Assembly (NCBI RefSeq): GCF_947500075.1
Contig: NZ_CANMQS010000004.1
Location: forward strand, 310,001 to 374,000
Direction: 5' to 3'
Source: an uncultured Sulfitobacter sp.
GTDB lineage: Bacteria; Pseudomonadota; Alphaproteobacteria; Rhodobacterales; Rhodobacteraceae
DNA length: 64,000 nucleotides
Shown here: positions 44,147-52,153 of the stretch, piece after piece
Layout of the letters: every line of letters begins with the position of its first letter
Position numbering within the stretch: the stretch's first letter is position 1
Notes under the pieces: generated by a model
What the model was told of the DNA's origin: nothing
The model's database searches: none
The model's input: the letters and a program-made list of their open reading frames with translations, nothing else
Position numbers and translations under genes: made by a program

Positions 44147-45183
44147 CACCTGTCCCTCTCCACGGGTTTCGAAAGTGCGGCCCCCGCATCGCGCCAACCG
44201 GGCAGGGTGGTGTCGAGCAATTGCGCAATCTCAATCAATCCGGCGTCTTTGAGCGCGGTCTGCATCTGCCACATCACACGCGGCATGAAGCGCAGGTAGC
44301 CGGGTTTCCCATCGCGTTGGTGCAGCCGCAGGAATTGCCCGGCCAGCCGCGTGTGGCGTTGGGCAGCCAGCAGATGGTAGCGGTGCAATATCTCCTCCGA
44401 CGGGCAACAGGACGCGGGCACGGCCGCCAGATAGCGGTCGAGCATGGCCTGCTCCAGCCCCGGTGCCAGATCCCGGCGGGCATCCTGCAACAGCGACATG
44501 AGGTCATACTCCGCAGGTCCCAGCACGCCATCCTGGAAGTCCAGAAGGCCGCAGGCGGCAACCCCTGTCCGACCTTCCAGAAGCATCAGGTTGTCGATGT
44601 GAAAGTCCCTAAGAACAAGTGTTTGCGGCGCGATCTTCAACCTCTCAAACGCATTCTCCCATAGCAGGCGGAACGATGCATCGAAGGCTTCGACATCCAC
44701 TTGCGGCGCAAAAGTCGGCACAAACCAATGCGAAAAGCGGGAGACCTCGTCCAGCAGGGTATCGGTGTCATAAACAGGTGCGGTGACATCCGCGGCATTG
44801 GCATGGCTGTGCAGATGCACAAGCGCATCGATCGCCAGTGCATAGAGCGCATTCTCATCACGTCCCTGCGCCAGCAGCGCGCCGTAGGTGCCGGTCCCGA
44901 AATCCTCGATCAGCGCCAACCCGACAGCCGGATCAGCCCCGTGCACACGCGGAACGCTCAACCCCAGCCCCCCCAGATGCCGCGCGAGCCGGATGAAGGC
45001 GGCAAAGCCAACCGGGTCCGTGCGGTCTTCCATCAGCAGCTTGCCCTCTCCGGTCAGGCGGTAGTACCGCCGGGGGGAGGCATCGCTGGGCAGGCGTTCG
45101 ATCGCAGCATCGCTCAGCCCATGACGGGCCAGAAACGTCACAATCGGGCGGTCCAATGGCGGCAGGATGGTGGCGGCGTTCAT
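44146..45183 (-). CDS. APH-fold sugar kinase, AmgK-like
   Basis: A 345-aa APH-superfamily kinase. LPSDASPRRYYRL, ALIEDFGTGTYGALL, the catalytic VLRDFHIDNLMLLEG and LLDFQDGVLGPAEYDLMSLLQDARRD strongly resemble AmgK, the anomeric N-acetylmuramate/N-acetylglucosamine kinase of peptidoglycan recycling. No MurU-type nucleotidyltransferase is adjacent, unlike classical amgK loci, so this copy may be specialised. The start overlaps the cupin stop (ATGA). Alternatives are choline- or hydroxylysine-type kinases of the same fold. Confidence 0.82.
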   Translation of the reverse strand: MNAATILPPLDRPIVTFLARHGLSDAAIERLPSDASPRRYYRLTGEGKLLMEDRTDPVGFAAFIRLARHLGGLGLSVPRVHGADPAVGLALIEDFGTGTYGALLAQGRDENALYALAIDALVHLHSHANAADVTAPVYDTDTLLDEVSRFSHWFVPTFAPQVDVEAFDASFRLLWENAFERLKIAPQTLVLRDFHIDNLMLLEGRTGVAACGLLDFQDGVLGPAEYDLMSLLQDARRDLAPGLEQAMLDRYLAAVPASCCPSEEILHRYHLLAAQRHTRLAGQFLRLHQRDGKPGYLRFMPRVMWQMQTALKDAGLIEIAQLLDTTLPGWRDAGAALSKPVERDR

Positions 45184-45524
45184 CGGATCATGTAGACCTT
45201 CTTGACTGTCTCATGCACGGTGCAGACCCCTTTCCAATCCTGTGGAAAAAAGGCGGCGGTGTCTGGCGTGACCTCGATGATGTCGCCACTTTCATGCACA
45301 TAGGTGCAGCGCCCTTCCAGAAAATGGCAAAACTCATCGCGGGTAACGTGGCAGTTCCACGTGCCGGGGGTGCAAATCCACAGCCCACATTCGGACTGCC
45401 CCTCCGGTCCCTTGTGCAGCAACACGCCGCTGGTATGAGACTGCCCTTCGATCATGGTGTCGATGGGCCCCCAATCGACGGTTTCGGTCACTTCCAAAGG
45501 TTTGTGAAGTACGGGTGCTTTCAT
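45180..45524 (-). CDS. Cupin-domain protein (Cupin_3 type), copy 1
   Basis: A 114-aa single cupin of the DUF861/Cupin_3 type, which includes ureidoglycine aminohydrolases. SECGLWICTPGTWNCHVTRDEFCHFLEGRCTYVHESGDIIEVTPDTAAFFPQDW covers both cupin motifs, but the canonical HxH first motif is replaced by DEFCHF, so metal binding is uncertain. It ends VHETVKKVYMIR. A very similar cupin is encoded directly upstream, a tandem pair. The first reading of its function is a binding or isomerising protein for the cluster substrate. Confidence 0.85.
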   Translation of the reverse strand: MKAPVLHKPLEVTETVDWGPIDTMIEGQSHTSGVLLHKGPEGQSECGLWICTPGTWNCHVTRDEFCHFLEGRCTYVHESGDIIEVTPDTAAFFPQDWKGVCTVHETVKKVYMIR

Positions 45525-45533
45525 CGGTCTGCC

Positions 45534-45893
45534 TCAGCTCAGCATGTATATGTTGCGGATGGTTTCATGGACTTCGGCCTCTCCGGTCCAGCCTTGGGGG
45601 AACAGAACGCAGGTTCCCGGCGTGACTTCAATCACATCTCCATCGTCTGAGCGATAGGTCGCACGCCCTTTGACGAAATGGCAGAACTCATCGCGCGGCA
45701 GGCTGAGACGCCAGCGCCCCGGCGTGCAGTCCCAGATGCCGCTTTCGGGGATGTTATCCGGCCCCTTGTGCAACAGCCGCCCGGTGGAATGCGAGGCCCC
45801 CGCCAGCGCATCCGGCTGCGGGCCCCAATCCACCAGATCATCGAAATCACAGGCCCCGTGGATATGCGGGGCAGAGGAGGCGAGGTTGGTCAT
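45534..45893 (-). CDS. Cupin-domain protein (Cupin_3 type), copy 2
   Basis: A 119-aa cupin paralogous to copy 1: the shared pattern is VDWGP near residue 20, SxTxxLLHKGP, GxWxCTPGxW, RDEFCHFxxGRxTY, GDxIEVTPxTxxxFPQxW and HETxxxxYM at the end. The start ATG overlaps the glycosyltransferase stop by four bases, and nine bases separate it from copy 1. Divergence between the two copies suggests different ligands or a heteromeric complex rather than a recent duplication. Confidence 0.85.
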   Translation of the reverse strand: MTNLASSAPHIHGACDFDDLVDWGPQPDALAGASHSTGRLLHKGPDNIPESGIWDCTPGRWRLSLPRDEFCHFVKGRATYRSDDGDVIEVTPGTCVLFPQGWTGEAEVHETIRNIYMLS

Positions 45894-47167
45894 TCGACCA
45901 GACCCGCCAGCAGTTTTGCCGCCTTAACAGGCCCTTCGCCGCTTTGCATATGGGCCGAGATTTTCGCAAGCCGCGCGTGCATGTCAGCATCCGTGAGGCA
46001 GGTTTCGATCTTGGCGATCATCTCCTCATCGGTCCAGTCATAGCGGTCGGATCGGAACCCATACCCGGTTTCCTGCACCCGCATCGCATTGTCATGGCCG
46101 TCCCAGACATAAGGCATGATGACCGCAGGCTTGCCGAAGAACAGGCATTCCGTGAAGGAGTTGTTGCCCCCGTGATGGATCACCGCATCGACCTGCGGGA
46201 TGACAGAGGGCTGCGGATACCAGCTTTGGATGACGACGTTGGGCGGGATATCAGAGTATTCGCCCTCATAGTCGCCGACGTTCACCAAGGCGCGGTAGCG
46301 GGACTTGCCAACCAGCGTGATCAGGCGTTTGAGCAGGTCGGTATCGCCAGCGCCCAGCGAGCCGAAGGAGATATACAAGAGCGGCCCGTCGTTGTTAGCC
46401 GCAAAGGTCGGCACCTCGTAATCCTCATCCTTGCGCACGCAGCCTTCGAGGTACTGGAACTGGGCGGGGTCCAGCGGGTGCTGCCGCTCATAGGTCAGCG
46501 GCTCTGGATAGAGCATCATGTTCATGTGGGGGGAGGCCTCAAAGAACTCGCCCAGCTTGTAGGGCGCCTCGCCGCAGGTCTCCAGGAAGGCGTTGAAATC
46601 CTCATGGATCGGTTTGATCACCTCCTCGAACTTTGCGCGGAACGCGGCGTGGCCTGCGGTGTCATCCGATGCCATGCCGGACAGATGTGGCGGGATTTTC
46701 GGGTCTTCGATCTCATTCTCGGAACAAGAGATGATCCGCACCCAAGGCACGCCGTATTGCTTGATCGCGGGGAAAAGGATCACGTTGTCCACGGCGATCA
46801 CATCGGGTTTGATCTTGGCCAGCACGGCAGGCAAATCCTTCTCCGCCCATTTGGCGCTGTCGACAATCGCTTCCCAGCATTCCTTGACGTAGTTGTCGAT
46901 CTGATCAATCGGCGCTTTGCGGAAGTTGGGGATGTGGCCGTTGATGAAGTCTTCCCAGAACTTGGCCATCTGCTCAGGTTCCATTGGCTCGGACAACGCA
47001 ACGGGATGCGCTTCAAAGCCGTAGCCCTCGTAGATCTCGACAAAGCCGGGGTCGGACAGGAAGACAGCCTTGTGACCCATCGCGGTGATGGCTTGCGCGA
47101 TCCCGACCGAGTTCAGGGCGGGGCCGAAGGCGGCTTCGGGGAAGAAGGCGAAGGTTTTCTGTTCCAT
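45890..47167 (-). CDS. GT1-like (MGT-type) glycosyltransferase
   Basis: A 425-aa GT-B glycosyltransferase. The N-domain opens FAFFPEAAFGPALNSVGIAQAI. The C-terminal donor site reads YPQPSVIPQVDAVIHHGGNNSFTECLFFGKPAVIMPYVWDGHDNAMR (HHGGNN near residue 330, WDGHDN near 352). This resembles UDP-glucosyl/macrolide-type transferases, but the usual DQxxN donor motif is replaced by WDGHDN. A strong AAAGGAGA site precedes the ATG. It follows potA by 32 bases. The divergent paralogue at 52150 shares these features. The acceptor is unknown. Confidence 0.87.
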   Translation of the reverse strand: MEQKTFAFFPEAAFGPALNSVGIAQAITAMGHKAVFLSDPGFVEIYEGYGFEAHPVALSEPMEPEQMAKFWEDFINGHIPNFRKAPIDQIDNYVKECWEAIVDSAKWAEKDLPAVLAKIKPDVIAVDNVILFPAIKQYGVPWVRIISCSENEIEDPKIPPHLSGMASDDTAGHAAFRAKFEEVIKPIHEDFNAFLETCGEAPYKLGEFFEASPHMNMMLYPEPLTYERQHPLDPAQFQYLEGCVRKDEDYEVPTFAANNDGPLLYISFGSLGAGDTDLLKRLITLVGKSRYRALVNVGDYEGEYSDIPPNVVIQSWYPQPSVIPQVDAVIHHGGNNSFTECLFFGKPAVIMPYVWDGHDNAMRVQETGYGFRSDRYDWTDEEMIAKIETCLTDADMHARLAKISAHMQSGEGPVKAAKLLAGLVE

Positions 47168-47199
47168 GGTGTCTCCTTTATCGGTGTCGGTGTGGCCCG

Positions 47200-48252
47200 T
47201 CAGGCCGGGAAAATATGGGTGTCCTTGGCGGACCAGCTGAGGGTGATCTCCTGCCCCATCTCAGGGCGTAGGTGATCGGCCATCTCTGCCGTCATCCGGG
47301 CAATGACAGGGGTGTCGGAGAGCCGCGTGGTGATGTGCAAAAGCAAATCCAGCCCGTGATACGCAGTGTTGGTCACGGTACCCCGCAGGGTGTTCTGCCC
47401 CCGGTCGCCCAGCACCAGCCGTTCGGGGCGCACAGCGGCAATGGCACCGCCTGTGCCATTCACCCGGTCGGCCAGGATCACGCTGCCATCGCGGGCGACA
47501 AAACCCTGATCCCCCGCCGTGACAGGCAGAAAATTCATCACCCCGATGAAATCGGCGGCAAACCGGGTCTCAGGGGCTTCGTAGATATCCTGCGGCGTGC
47601 CGACTTGCAGCAGCCCGCCGTCGCGCATGATGGCGATGCGGTCTGCCATGACCAGCGCCTCTTCCTGATCGTGGGTGACGACAATGAAGGTGATGCCAAA
47701 CTCATGCTGAAGGCGTTTCAGTTCCAACTGCATCTCTGACCGCAGCTTCTTGTCGAGCGCGCCCAAGGGTTCATCCAGCAGCAGCACCTTGGGCCGTTTC
47801 ACCAATGCCCGCGCCAAAGCCACCCGTTGTTTCTGCCCACCGGACAACTGGTCGGGCTTGCGTTTTGCCAGATGGCCCAACTGGATCACTTCCAGAATCT
47901 CCGCCACCCGCGACGTGATCTCAGCGCGCGGCAATCTGTCCATCTCCAACCCGTAGGCGATGTTCTGCGCCACGGTCATATGCGGAAACAGCGCGTAGGA
48001 TTGGAACATCAGGTTCACCGGACGCCGGTTGGGGGGCAGGGCGGCGATGGAGGCCCCCTCCAGCACCACATCCCCGCCGCTGAGGTCTTCGAACCCCGCC
48101 AGCATCCGCAGCAGGGTGGTCTTGCCGCTGCCGGATGCGCCGAGCAGGGCGAAGAATTCGTTCTCATGGATGTCCAGCGACACGCCATCAACGGCGTGAA
48201 CGGAGCCGAAGGTCTTGTTAACATCCTTGATGCTCAGGAAAGCGTCACTCAT
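47200..48252 (-). CDS. potA: Spermidine/putrescine-type ABC transporter ATP-binding protein
   Basis: A 350-aa ABC ATPase of the PotA type. Walker [17 protein letters not shown], signature [18 protein letters not shown] and Walker [13 protein letters not shown] are intact, followed by the C-terminal TOBE-type domain ([21 protein letters not shown]). The start overlaps potC (ATGA). It energises import of a polyamine-like cation. Exact substrate specificity is set by the PotD-like protein, not by this subunit. Confidence 0.92.
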   Translation of the reverse strand: MSDAFLSIKDVNKTFGSVHAVDGVSLDIHENEFFALLGASGSGKTTLLRMLAGFEDLSGGDVVLEGASIAALPPNRRPVNLMFQSYALFPHMTVAQNIAYGLEMDRLPRAEITSRVAEILEVIQLGHLAKRKPDQLSGGQKQRVALARALVKRPKVLLLDEPLGALDKKLRSEMQLELKRLQHEFGITFIVVTHDQEEALVMADRIAIMRDGGLLQVGTPQDIYEAPETRFAADFIGVMNFLPVTAGDQGFVARDGSVILADRVNGTGGAIAAVRPERLVLGDRGQNTLRGTVTNTAYHGLDLLLHITTRLSDTPVIARMTAEMADHLRPEMGQEITLSWSAKDTHIFPA

Positions 48253-49040
48253 TGACCCGGAAGCCCTCCTTTGTTCAGCCGCTGCGACAGCGCCAGCGCG
48301 ACAACAGAAACGGACATCACCAGCGTCGCCAGCGCGTTGATCTCTGGCGTGACCCCAAAGCGGATCATCGCGAAGATCTGCATGGGCAGCGTGATGGAGG
48401 AGCGACCCGCTCCGGCTGTAAAGAACGCGATGATGAATTCATCCACCGACAGCGTAAAGGCCAGCAGCGCGCCTGCGATGATCGCAGGCATCAGCACGGG
48501 GATCACGACCCGTCTGAGCGTGTTCAAGGTGGAGCCGCCCAGATCAGCAGACGCTTCGACAATCGACCAGTCAAAACTTTTCAACCGTGCCCGCACCACG
48601 GCGCAGACAAAGGCGAGGTTGAACACCACATGGCTCACGATGATCGTATGCAGACCCATCTTGACGCCCATCAGGGAGAACATGCTCAAAAGCGCAATCG
48701 CCAGCACGATGTCGGGGATGATCATCGGGGCAAAGATCACCGTTTCCAGCCATTTGCCGTTGCGGCGTCTGATCTCCACGCCCACGGCCAGCAGCGTGCC
48801 GAGGATGGTCGACAGCAGTGTCGAAAACACCGCCACAATCAACGTGTTGCCTGCCGCCTTCAGGATGTCGTCATTCTCCAGCAGCGCGCCGTACCATTTG
48901 GTCGAAAACCCGGTCCAGGCGGTCGGCAGCCCCCCTTCGTTGAAGGACAGGCCGACCAGCACCGAAATCGGGATATAGAGGAAGGCAAAGACCACCCCAA
49001 GGATCAGCAGCATCAGCCGGAAGGTATTGCGATCAGCCAT
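48249..49040 (-). CDS. potC: Polyamine-type ABC transporter permease PotC
   Basis: A 263-aa permease with about six membrane helices. The coupling motif EASADLGGSTLNTLRRVVIPVLMPAIIAGALLAFTLSVDEFIIAFFTAG is the PotC form (EAA...G then SVDEF). Start at ATG 49040 was preferred over a frame nine codons longer because homologues begin near MADRNTF. It overlaps potB by eight bases and potA by four. Confidence 0.93.
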   Translation of the reverse strand: MADRNTFRLMLLILGVVFAFLYIPISVLVGLSFNEGGLPTAWTGFSTKWYGALLENDDILKAAGNTLIVAVFSTLLSTILGTLLAVGVEIRRRNGKWLETVIFAPMIIPDIVLAIALLSMFSLMGVKMGLHTIIVSHVVFNLAFVCAVVRARLKSFDWSIVEASADLGGSTLNTLRRVVIPVLMPAIIAGALLAFTLSVDEFIIAFFTAGAGRSSITLPMQIFAMIRFGVTPEINALATLVMSVSVVALALSQRLNKGGLPGQ

Positions 49041-49935
49041 CGGGGGCCCGCTTTCCGCCAGAGGCACGCTCGGCCACCACAGCCTGTCCCATCAACAGCC
49101 CCAGCATCACCGCGATCAGCACCATCGACAGGGCCGCACCAAAGGGCCAGTCATTGGCGGTCAGGAACTGCGCGTAAACCAGATTGCCGATCATCTGGAA
49201 CTGACCACCGCCCAACAGGGCAGGGGTCACGAAATTGCCGATGGACAGCACGAAGACAAAGACAAACCCCGTCGCAATGCCTGGCACCGTCATGGGCAGG
49301 GTCACACGCCGGAAGGTCGTCCACGCCGATCCGCCCAGATCGCGGGAGGCCTCCGCAATCTCAGGGCTGAGGCGCGACAGCGGCGCGTAGCAACTGAGGA
49401 TCACAAACGGCAGGTAGTTGTAGACCAACCCGATCACCACGGCCTGTTCGGTATAGAGCATGCTGGGCAATTCGCCCTCATACCCAATCCAACGCGCAAG
49501 GTTCACGATCAGACCTTCACGGTTCAGCAGTACAATCCACGCATAGGTGCGCACCAGATAGTTCGACCAGAACGGCAGCACGGCAAAGAACAGCAGCAGC
49601 GGCTGATGCCGCCGGGGCATCGCGGCAATCGCGTAGGCGGCGGCATAGCCCAAGACGCAGGCGATGGCGGCAGAGAGGCCCGCAATGCCCGCAGACTTCA
49701 TGAAGATCTGAAAATACAGCGGGTCAAAGACCAGCGCGATGTTCTCAAACGTCCATGTGTATTCGATCCCGCCATAGATCCCGCGCCGGAAGAAGGCGAG
49801 GACAAGGATCAGCAGGCAAGGCACCACCATCAGCCCAAACAACCACAGCAGCGCCGGGGTCATCAAAAGCATGGGTCTGCGGTCAGTGGACATGAGGAAA
49901 CCATTCACCGGTGCCTGCACCGGTTTTTCAGACAA
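49033..49935 (-). CDS. potB: Polyamine-type ABC transporter permease PotB
   Basis: A 300-aa permease with six or seven membrane segments. The coupling motif EASRDLGGSAWTTFRRVTLPMTVPGIATGFVFVFVLSIGNFVTPALLGG is of the PotB type. The longest frame begins on TTG 49935 with GGGGGAC upstream; ATG 49893 (MSTDRRPML) is a good alternative. It lies 42 bases after the PotD-like gene. Confidence 0.92.
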   Translation of the reverse strand: MSEKPVQAPVNGFLMSTDRRPMLLMTPALLWLFGLMVVPCLLILVLAFFRRGIYGGIEYTWTFENIALVFDPLYFQIFMKSAGIAGLSAAIACVLGYAAAYAIAAMPRRHQPLLLFFAVLPFWSNYLVRTYAWIVLLNREGLIVNLARWIGYEGELPSMLYTEQAVVIGLVYNYLPFVILSCYAPLSRLSPEIAEASRDLGGSAWTTFRRVTLPMTVPGIATGFVFVFVLSIGNFVTPALLGGGQFQMIGNLVYAQFLTANDWPFGAALSMVLIAVMLGLLMGQAVVAERASGGKRAPDG

Positions 49936-49977
49936 ATGTCCCCCGGACGCACCAGAGCGCCCGGAGGTCAGGGAGCG

Positions 49978-51024
49978 TTAGTTTGCGGCTTTGATTTCCG
50001 ACACGAGACGGGAATAGTCGCGCTGGGCCGCGCCCACGTCGCGCAGCTGCTCAAACTTCAGCATGTCTGCGGGGGCCATGCCCATGTTGGGGAAGGTCTC
50101 AATCAAGCCACCGTCAACACCAGACATCGCCGCCTCATTCGGGACTTTGTAGAGGATGTTTTCCGCCGCCCAACGGTGGTTGTCCGCGTCCAGAATGTAG
50201 TTCACGAACTCATAGGCCGCGTCCTTGTTCTCGGACGCTTTCATGATCACCATCGTGTCGACCCACAGGTCAGACCCTTCTTCGGGGATCACATATTTGA
50301 TGTCCGCGTTTTCACCGATGCCGTAGTTGCACCAGCCGTCCCAGGCCTGCACCAGTTCGGCCTCACCCGACACCAGCTTGGCGTAGAAGGTCGTGTCATC
50401 GTAAGCCAGCAAGGTGCCTTTGGCGTCGATCAGCAAGTCGCGCACTTCGGCCATTTTGTCCGCGTCGGTTTCATTCACGGAGTATCCAAGGCTCAACTGC
50501 CCTGCCGCCAGCAACCACCGGTCCGTGGCGAGCATGGTGGTCTTGCCGGAGACGCTTTCGGCGGGTTTCAGTAGATCGTTCCAGGATGTTGGTGTGTCAA
50601 CAAGGTCAGAGCGATAGCACAGCCCCGTCGTGCCCCAGGCATAGGGCAGGGAGAAGGTGTTGCCCGGATCATGGGACAGCGTCGTCGCTTCGGTATAGAG
50701 ATTGCCGATGTTGGGGATCTTTGCATGGTCCAGCGTTTCGGCCAGCCCCAGATTGTTCAGCACCTCCGCAAAGGGGGAGGAGACGAAGACAACGTCATAT
50801 CCAACCCCTTTGGAAGCGATGAGCTTGCCCATGATCTCTTCGTTCGTGGCGTGCAGGACCAGTTCTGCGGTGTTGCCGGTTTCTGAGTTGAAGTTGTCGA
50901 TGGCGTCGGCGGCCATATAACCGTCCCAGTTGGAGACGGTCAGGCCGTCTGCAAAGGCGGGTGTGGCGAAGGCTGCCAGAAGCGCGATCAGGCCCGTGCC
51001 ATTGCGCAGGATGTGTCGGGACAT
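49978..51024 (-). CDS. potD: PotD-like periplasmic substrate-binding protein
   Basis: A 348-aa binding protein with a signal peptide (GLIALLAAFATPAFA) and the polyamine-binding fold: LTVSNWDGYMAADAIDNF, YDVVFVSSPFAEVLNNL, SLPYAWGTTGLCYRSD and EGSDLWVDTMVIMKASENKDAAYEFVNYIL. A strong GGAGGT site precedes the ATG by eight bases. Aromatic and acidic residues typical of PotD are present, so the ligand should be a positively charged amine. It is the first gene of the ten-gene transcript. Confidence 0.92.
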   Translation of the reverse strand: MSRHILRNGTGLIALLAAFATPAFADGLTVSNWDGYMAADAIDNFNSETGNTAELVLHATNEEIMGKLIASKGVGYDVVFVSSPFAEVLNNLGLAETLDHAKIPNIGNLYTEATTLSHDPGNTFSLPYAWGTTGLCYRSDLVDTPTSWNDLLKPAESVSGKTTMLATDRWLLAAGQLSLGYSVNETDADKMAEVRDLLIDAKGTLLAYDDTTFYAKLVSGEAELVQAWDGWCNYGIGENADIKYVIPEEGSDLWVDTMVIMKASENKDAAYEFVNYILDADNHRWAAENILYKVPNEAAMSGVDGGLIETFPNMGMAPADMLKFEQLRDVGAAQRDYSRLVSEIKAAN

Positions 51025-51086
51025 TGTGTAGTACCTCCAAGAATGTGGTCTGTTGGCGCGTCGGCAGGGGCCGACCGATTTCTGTT

Positions 51087-51104
51087 GCGATTCTCAATTG
51101 TCGC
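51087..51104. promoter_or_regulatory. Candidate operator for the divergent GntR regulator
   Basis: GCGA and TCGC half-sites (51087-51090 and 51101-51104) flank a ten-base TTCTCAATTG spacer that contains the palindrome CAATTG. It lies just downstream of the predicted potD start of transcription, a suitable position for repression. The half-sites are short, so this is only a candidate. Confidence 0.3.
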
Positions 51105-51113
51105 GATAGGGTC

Positions 51114-51141
51114 AGTATTAATCGTGCAAAAGATACGTCAA
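51114..51141 (-). promoter_or_regulatory. Candidate sigma-70 promoter for the potD operon
   Basis: On the minus strand TTGACG (51136-51141) and AATACT (51114-51119) are separated by 16 bases in an AT-richer stretch about 90 bases before the potD ATG. A good -35 and an acceptable -10 make this the best promoter candidate in the divergent gap. Confidence 0.4.
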
Positions 51142-51220
51142 TTTGTTTTTGCTGTCTTTTTCGGTTCAGGTGAAATGATCAGGGAACTGGTTGCCGTTTG
51201 GGTGCCACGAAGGTGCGGTC

Positions 51221-52153
51221 ATGCAGAAAGTGCGCAGCAACACACGGCAGAACCATCTCAAATTGGCGCGGCAGATCGTCGATTTTATCGCGGAGCAGGG
51301 CCTGACGGAGGGGGATCATCTGCCGGAATCGCGCTTGTCCGAAGCCTGTGGAGTCTCCCGAACACCCGTGCGTTCCGCGCTGAAAGTCCTTGAAAATGAG
51401 GAGATTGTTCAGCGCCGGGCCGAAGGCGGCTATTTCGTCAGCCTCGCGCCGGAGAAGATCGCCGTTGATGGGTTGGCGCGTCTGGAGGAAGTTGAAGCCT
51501 CTCTTGCGGCACGCATTCTCAATGACCGGGCGGAGCGGCGGATAACTGATGTGCAATCGATCAGCGCGCTGGTGCGTCGATATGATGTGCCGCGCTCTGC
51601 TGTACTAAATGCGCTAAAAATACTAAGCGCTGATGGCGTGGTGACCCAACTTCCCGGCCGTTCATGGGCCTTTCAACCTATACTTGATACGCCCAACGCC
51701 ATAGATGAAAGCCTCGCCTTCCGCCTCGCGCTGGAGGCACAGGCCATCACTGCGCCGGGGTTCAAGATGGACAGTCAAAAGACCGGTCTTCTGCGTCAAC
51801 AGATGGAGACGTTCCTTCAAAGCAGTGACGGCAGCATGAGCGCAGTGGCGTTTCTGCACCTTGATTGTGCGTTCCACAGCTTCATCGCCGAAAGCTCTGG
51901 CAACCGTTTTGCCAAGGGGGCGTTGCTGGCCCACCACCGTCTGCGCCTGACCACGCAGAAAGACCACACCATCCCGGATTTCAGGCTGCGCCAGTCCCTT
52001 GAAGAACATCTTGATATCCTGGACAGTCTTGAGCGGTCCCAACACCAATTGGCGGCGGATCAGATGATCCTGCACCTGCGCCGCAGCCAGATCCGCAGGC
52101 CGCAAACCGTCAATCGGGGGATATTGCCAAGAATGCGTGGTGCCGTTGGATGA
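51221..52153 (+). CDS. GntR/FCD-type regulator with a second winged-helix-like segment
   Basis: A 310-aa regulator. Residues 9-72 form a GntR winged helix (LSEACGVSRTPVRSALKVLENEEIVQRRAEGGYFVS). A second HTH-like stretch, ITDVQSISALVRRYDVPRSAVLNALKILSADGVVTQLPGRSW, follows at about residues 107-148. The C-terminal part (ESLAFRLALEAQAI ... LEEHLDILDSLER) is FCD-like. It is divergent from potD and its stop overlaps the second glycosyltransferase. I start at ATG 51221 because the longer frame adds ten unlikely residues. It probably represses the cluster until its substrate is present. Confidence 0.88.
   Translation: MQKVRSNTRQNHLKLARQIVDFIAEQGLTEGDHLPESRLSEACGVSRTPVRSALKVLENEEIVQRRAEGGYFVSLAPEKIAVDGLARLEEVEASLAARILNDRAERRITDVQSISALVRRYDVPRSAVLNALKILSADGVVTQLPGRSWAFQPILDTPNAIDESLAFRLALEAQAITAPGFKMDSQKTGLLRQQMETFLQSSDGSMSAVAFLHLDCAFHSFIAESSGNRFAKGALLAHHRLRLTTQKDHTIPDFRLRQSLEEHLDILDSLERSQHQLAADQMILHLRRSQIRRPQTVNRGILPRMRGAVG

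Noticed and set aside
49027..50574. 515-aa plus-strand open frame opposite potB and potD
   Set aside because: It mirrors the coding bias of the transporter genes and contains low-complexity basic and histidine-rich residues typical of antisense frames.
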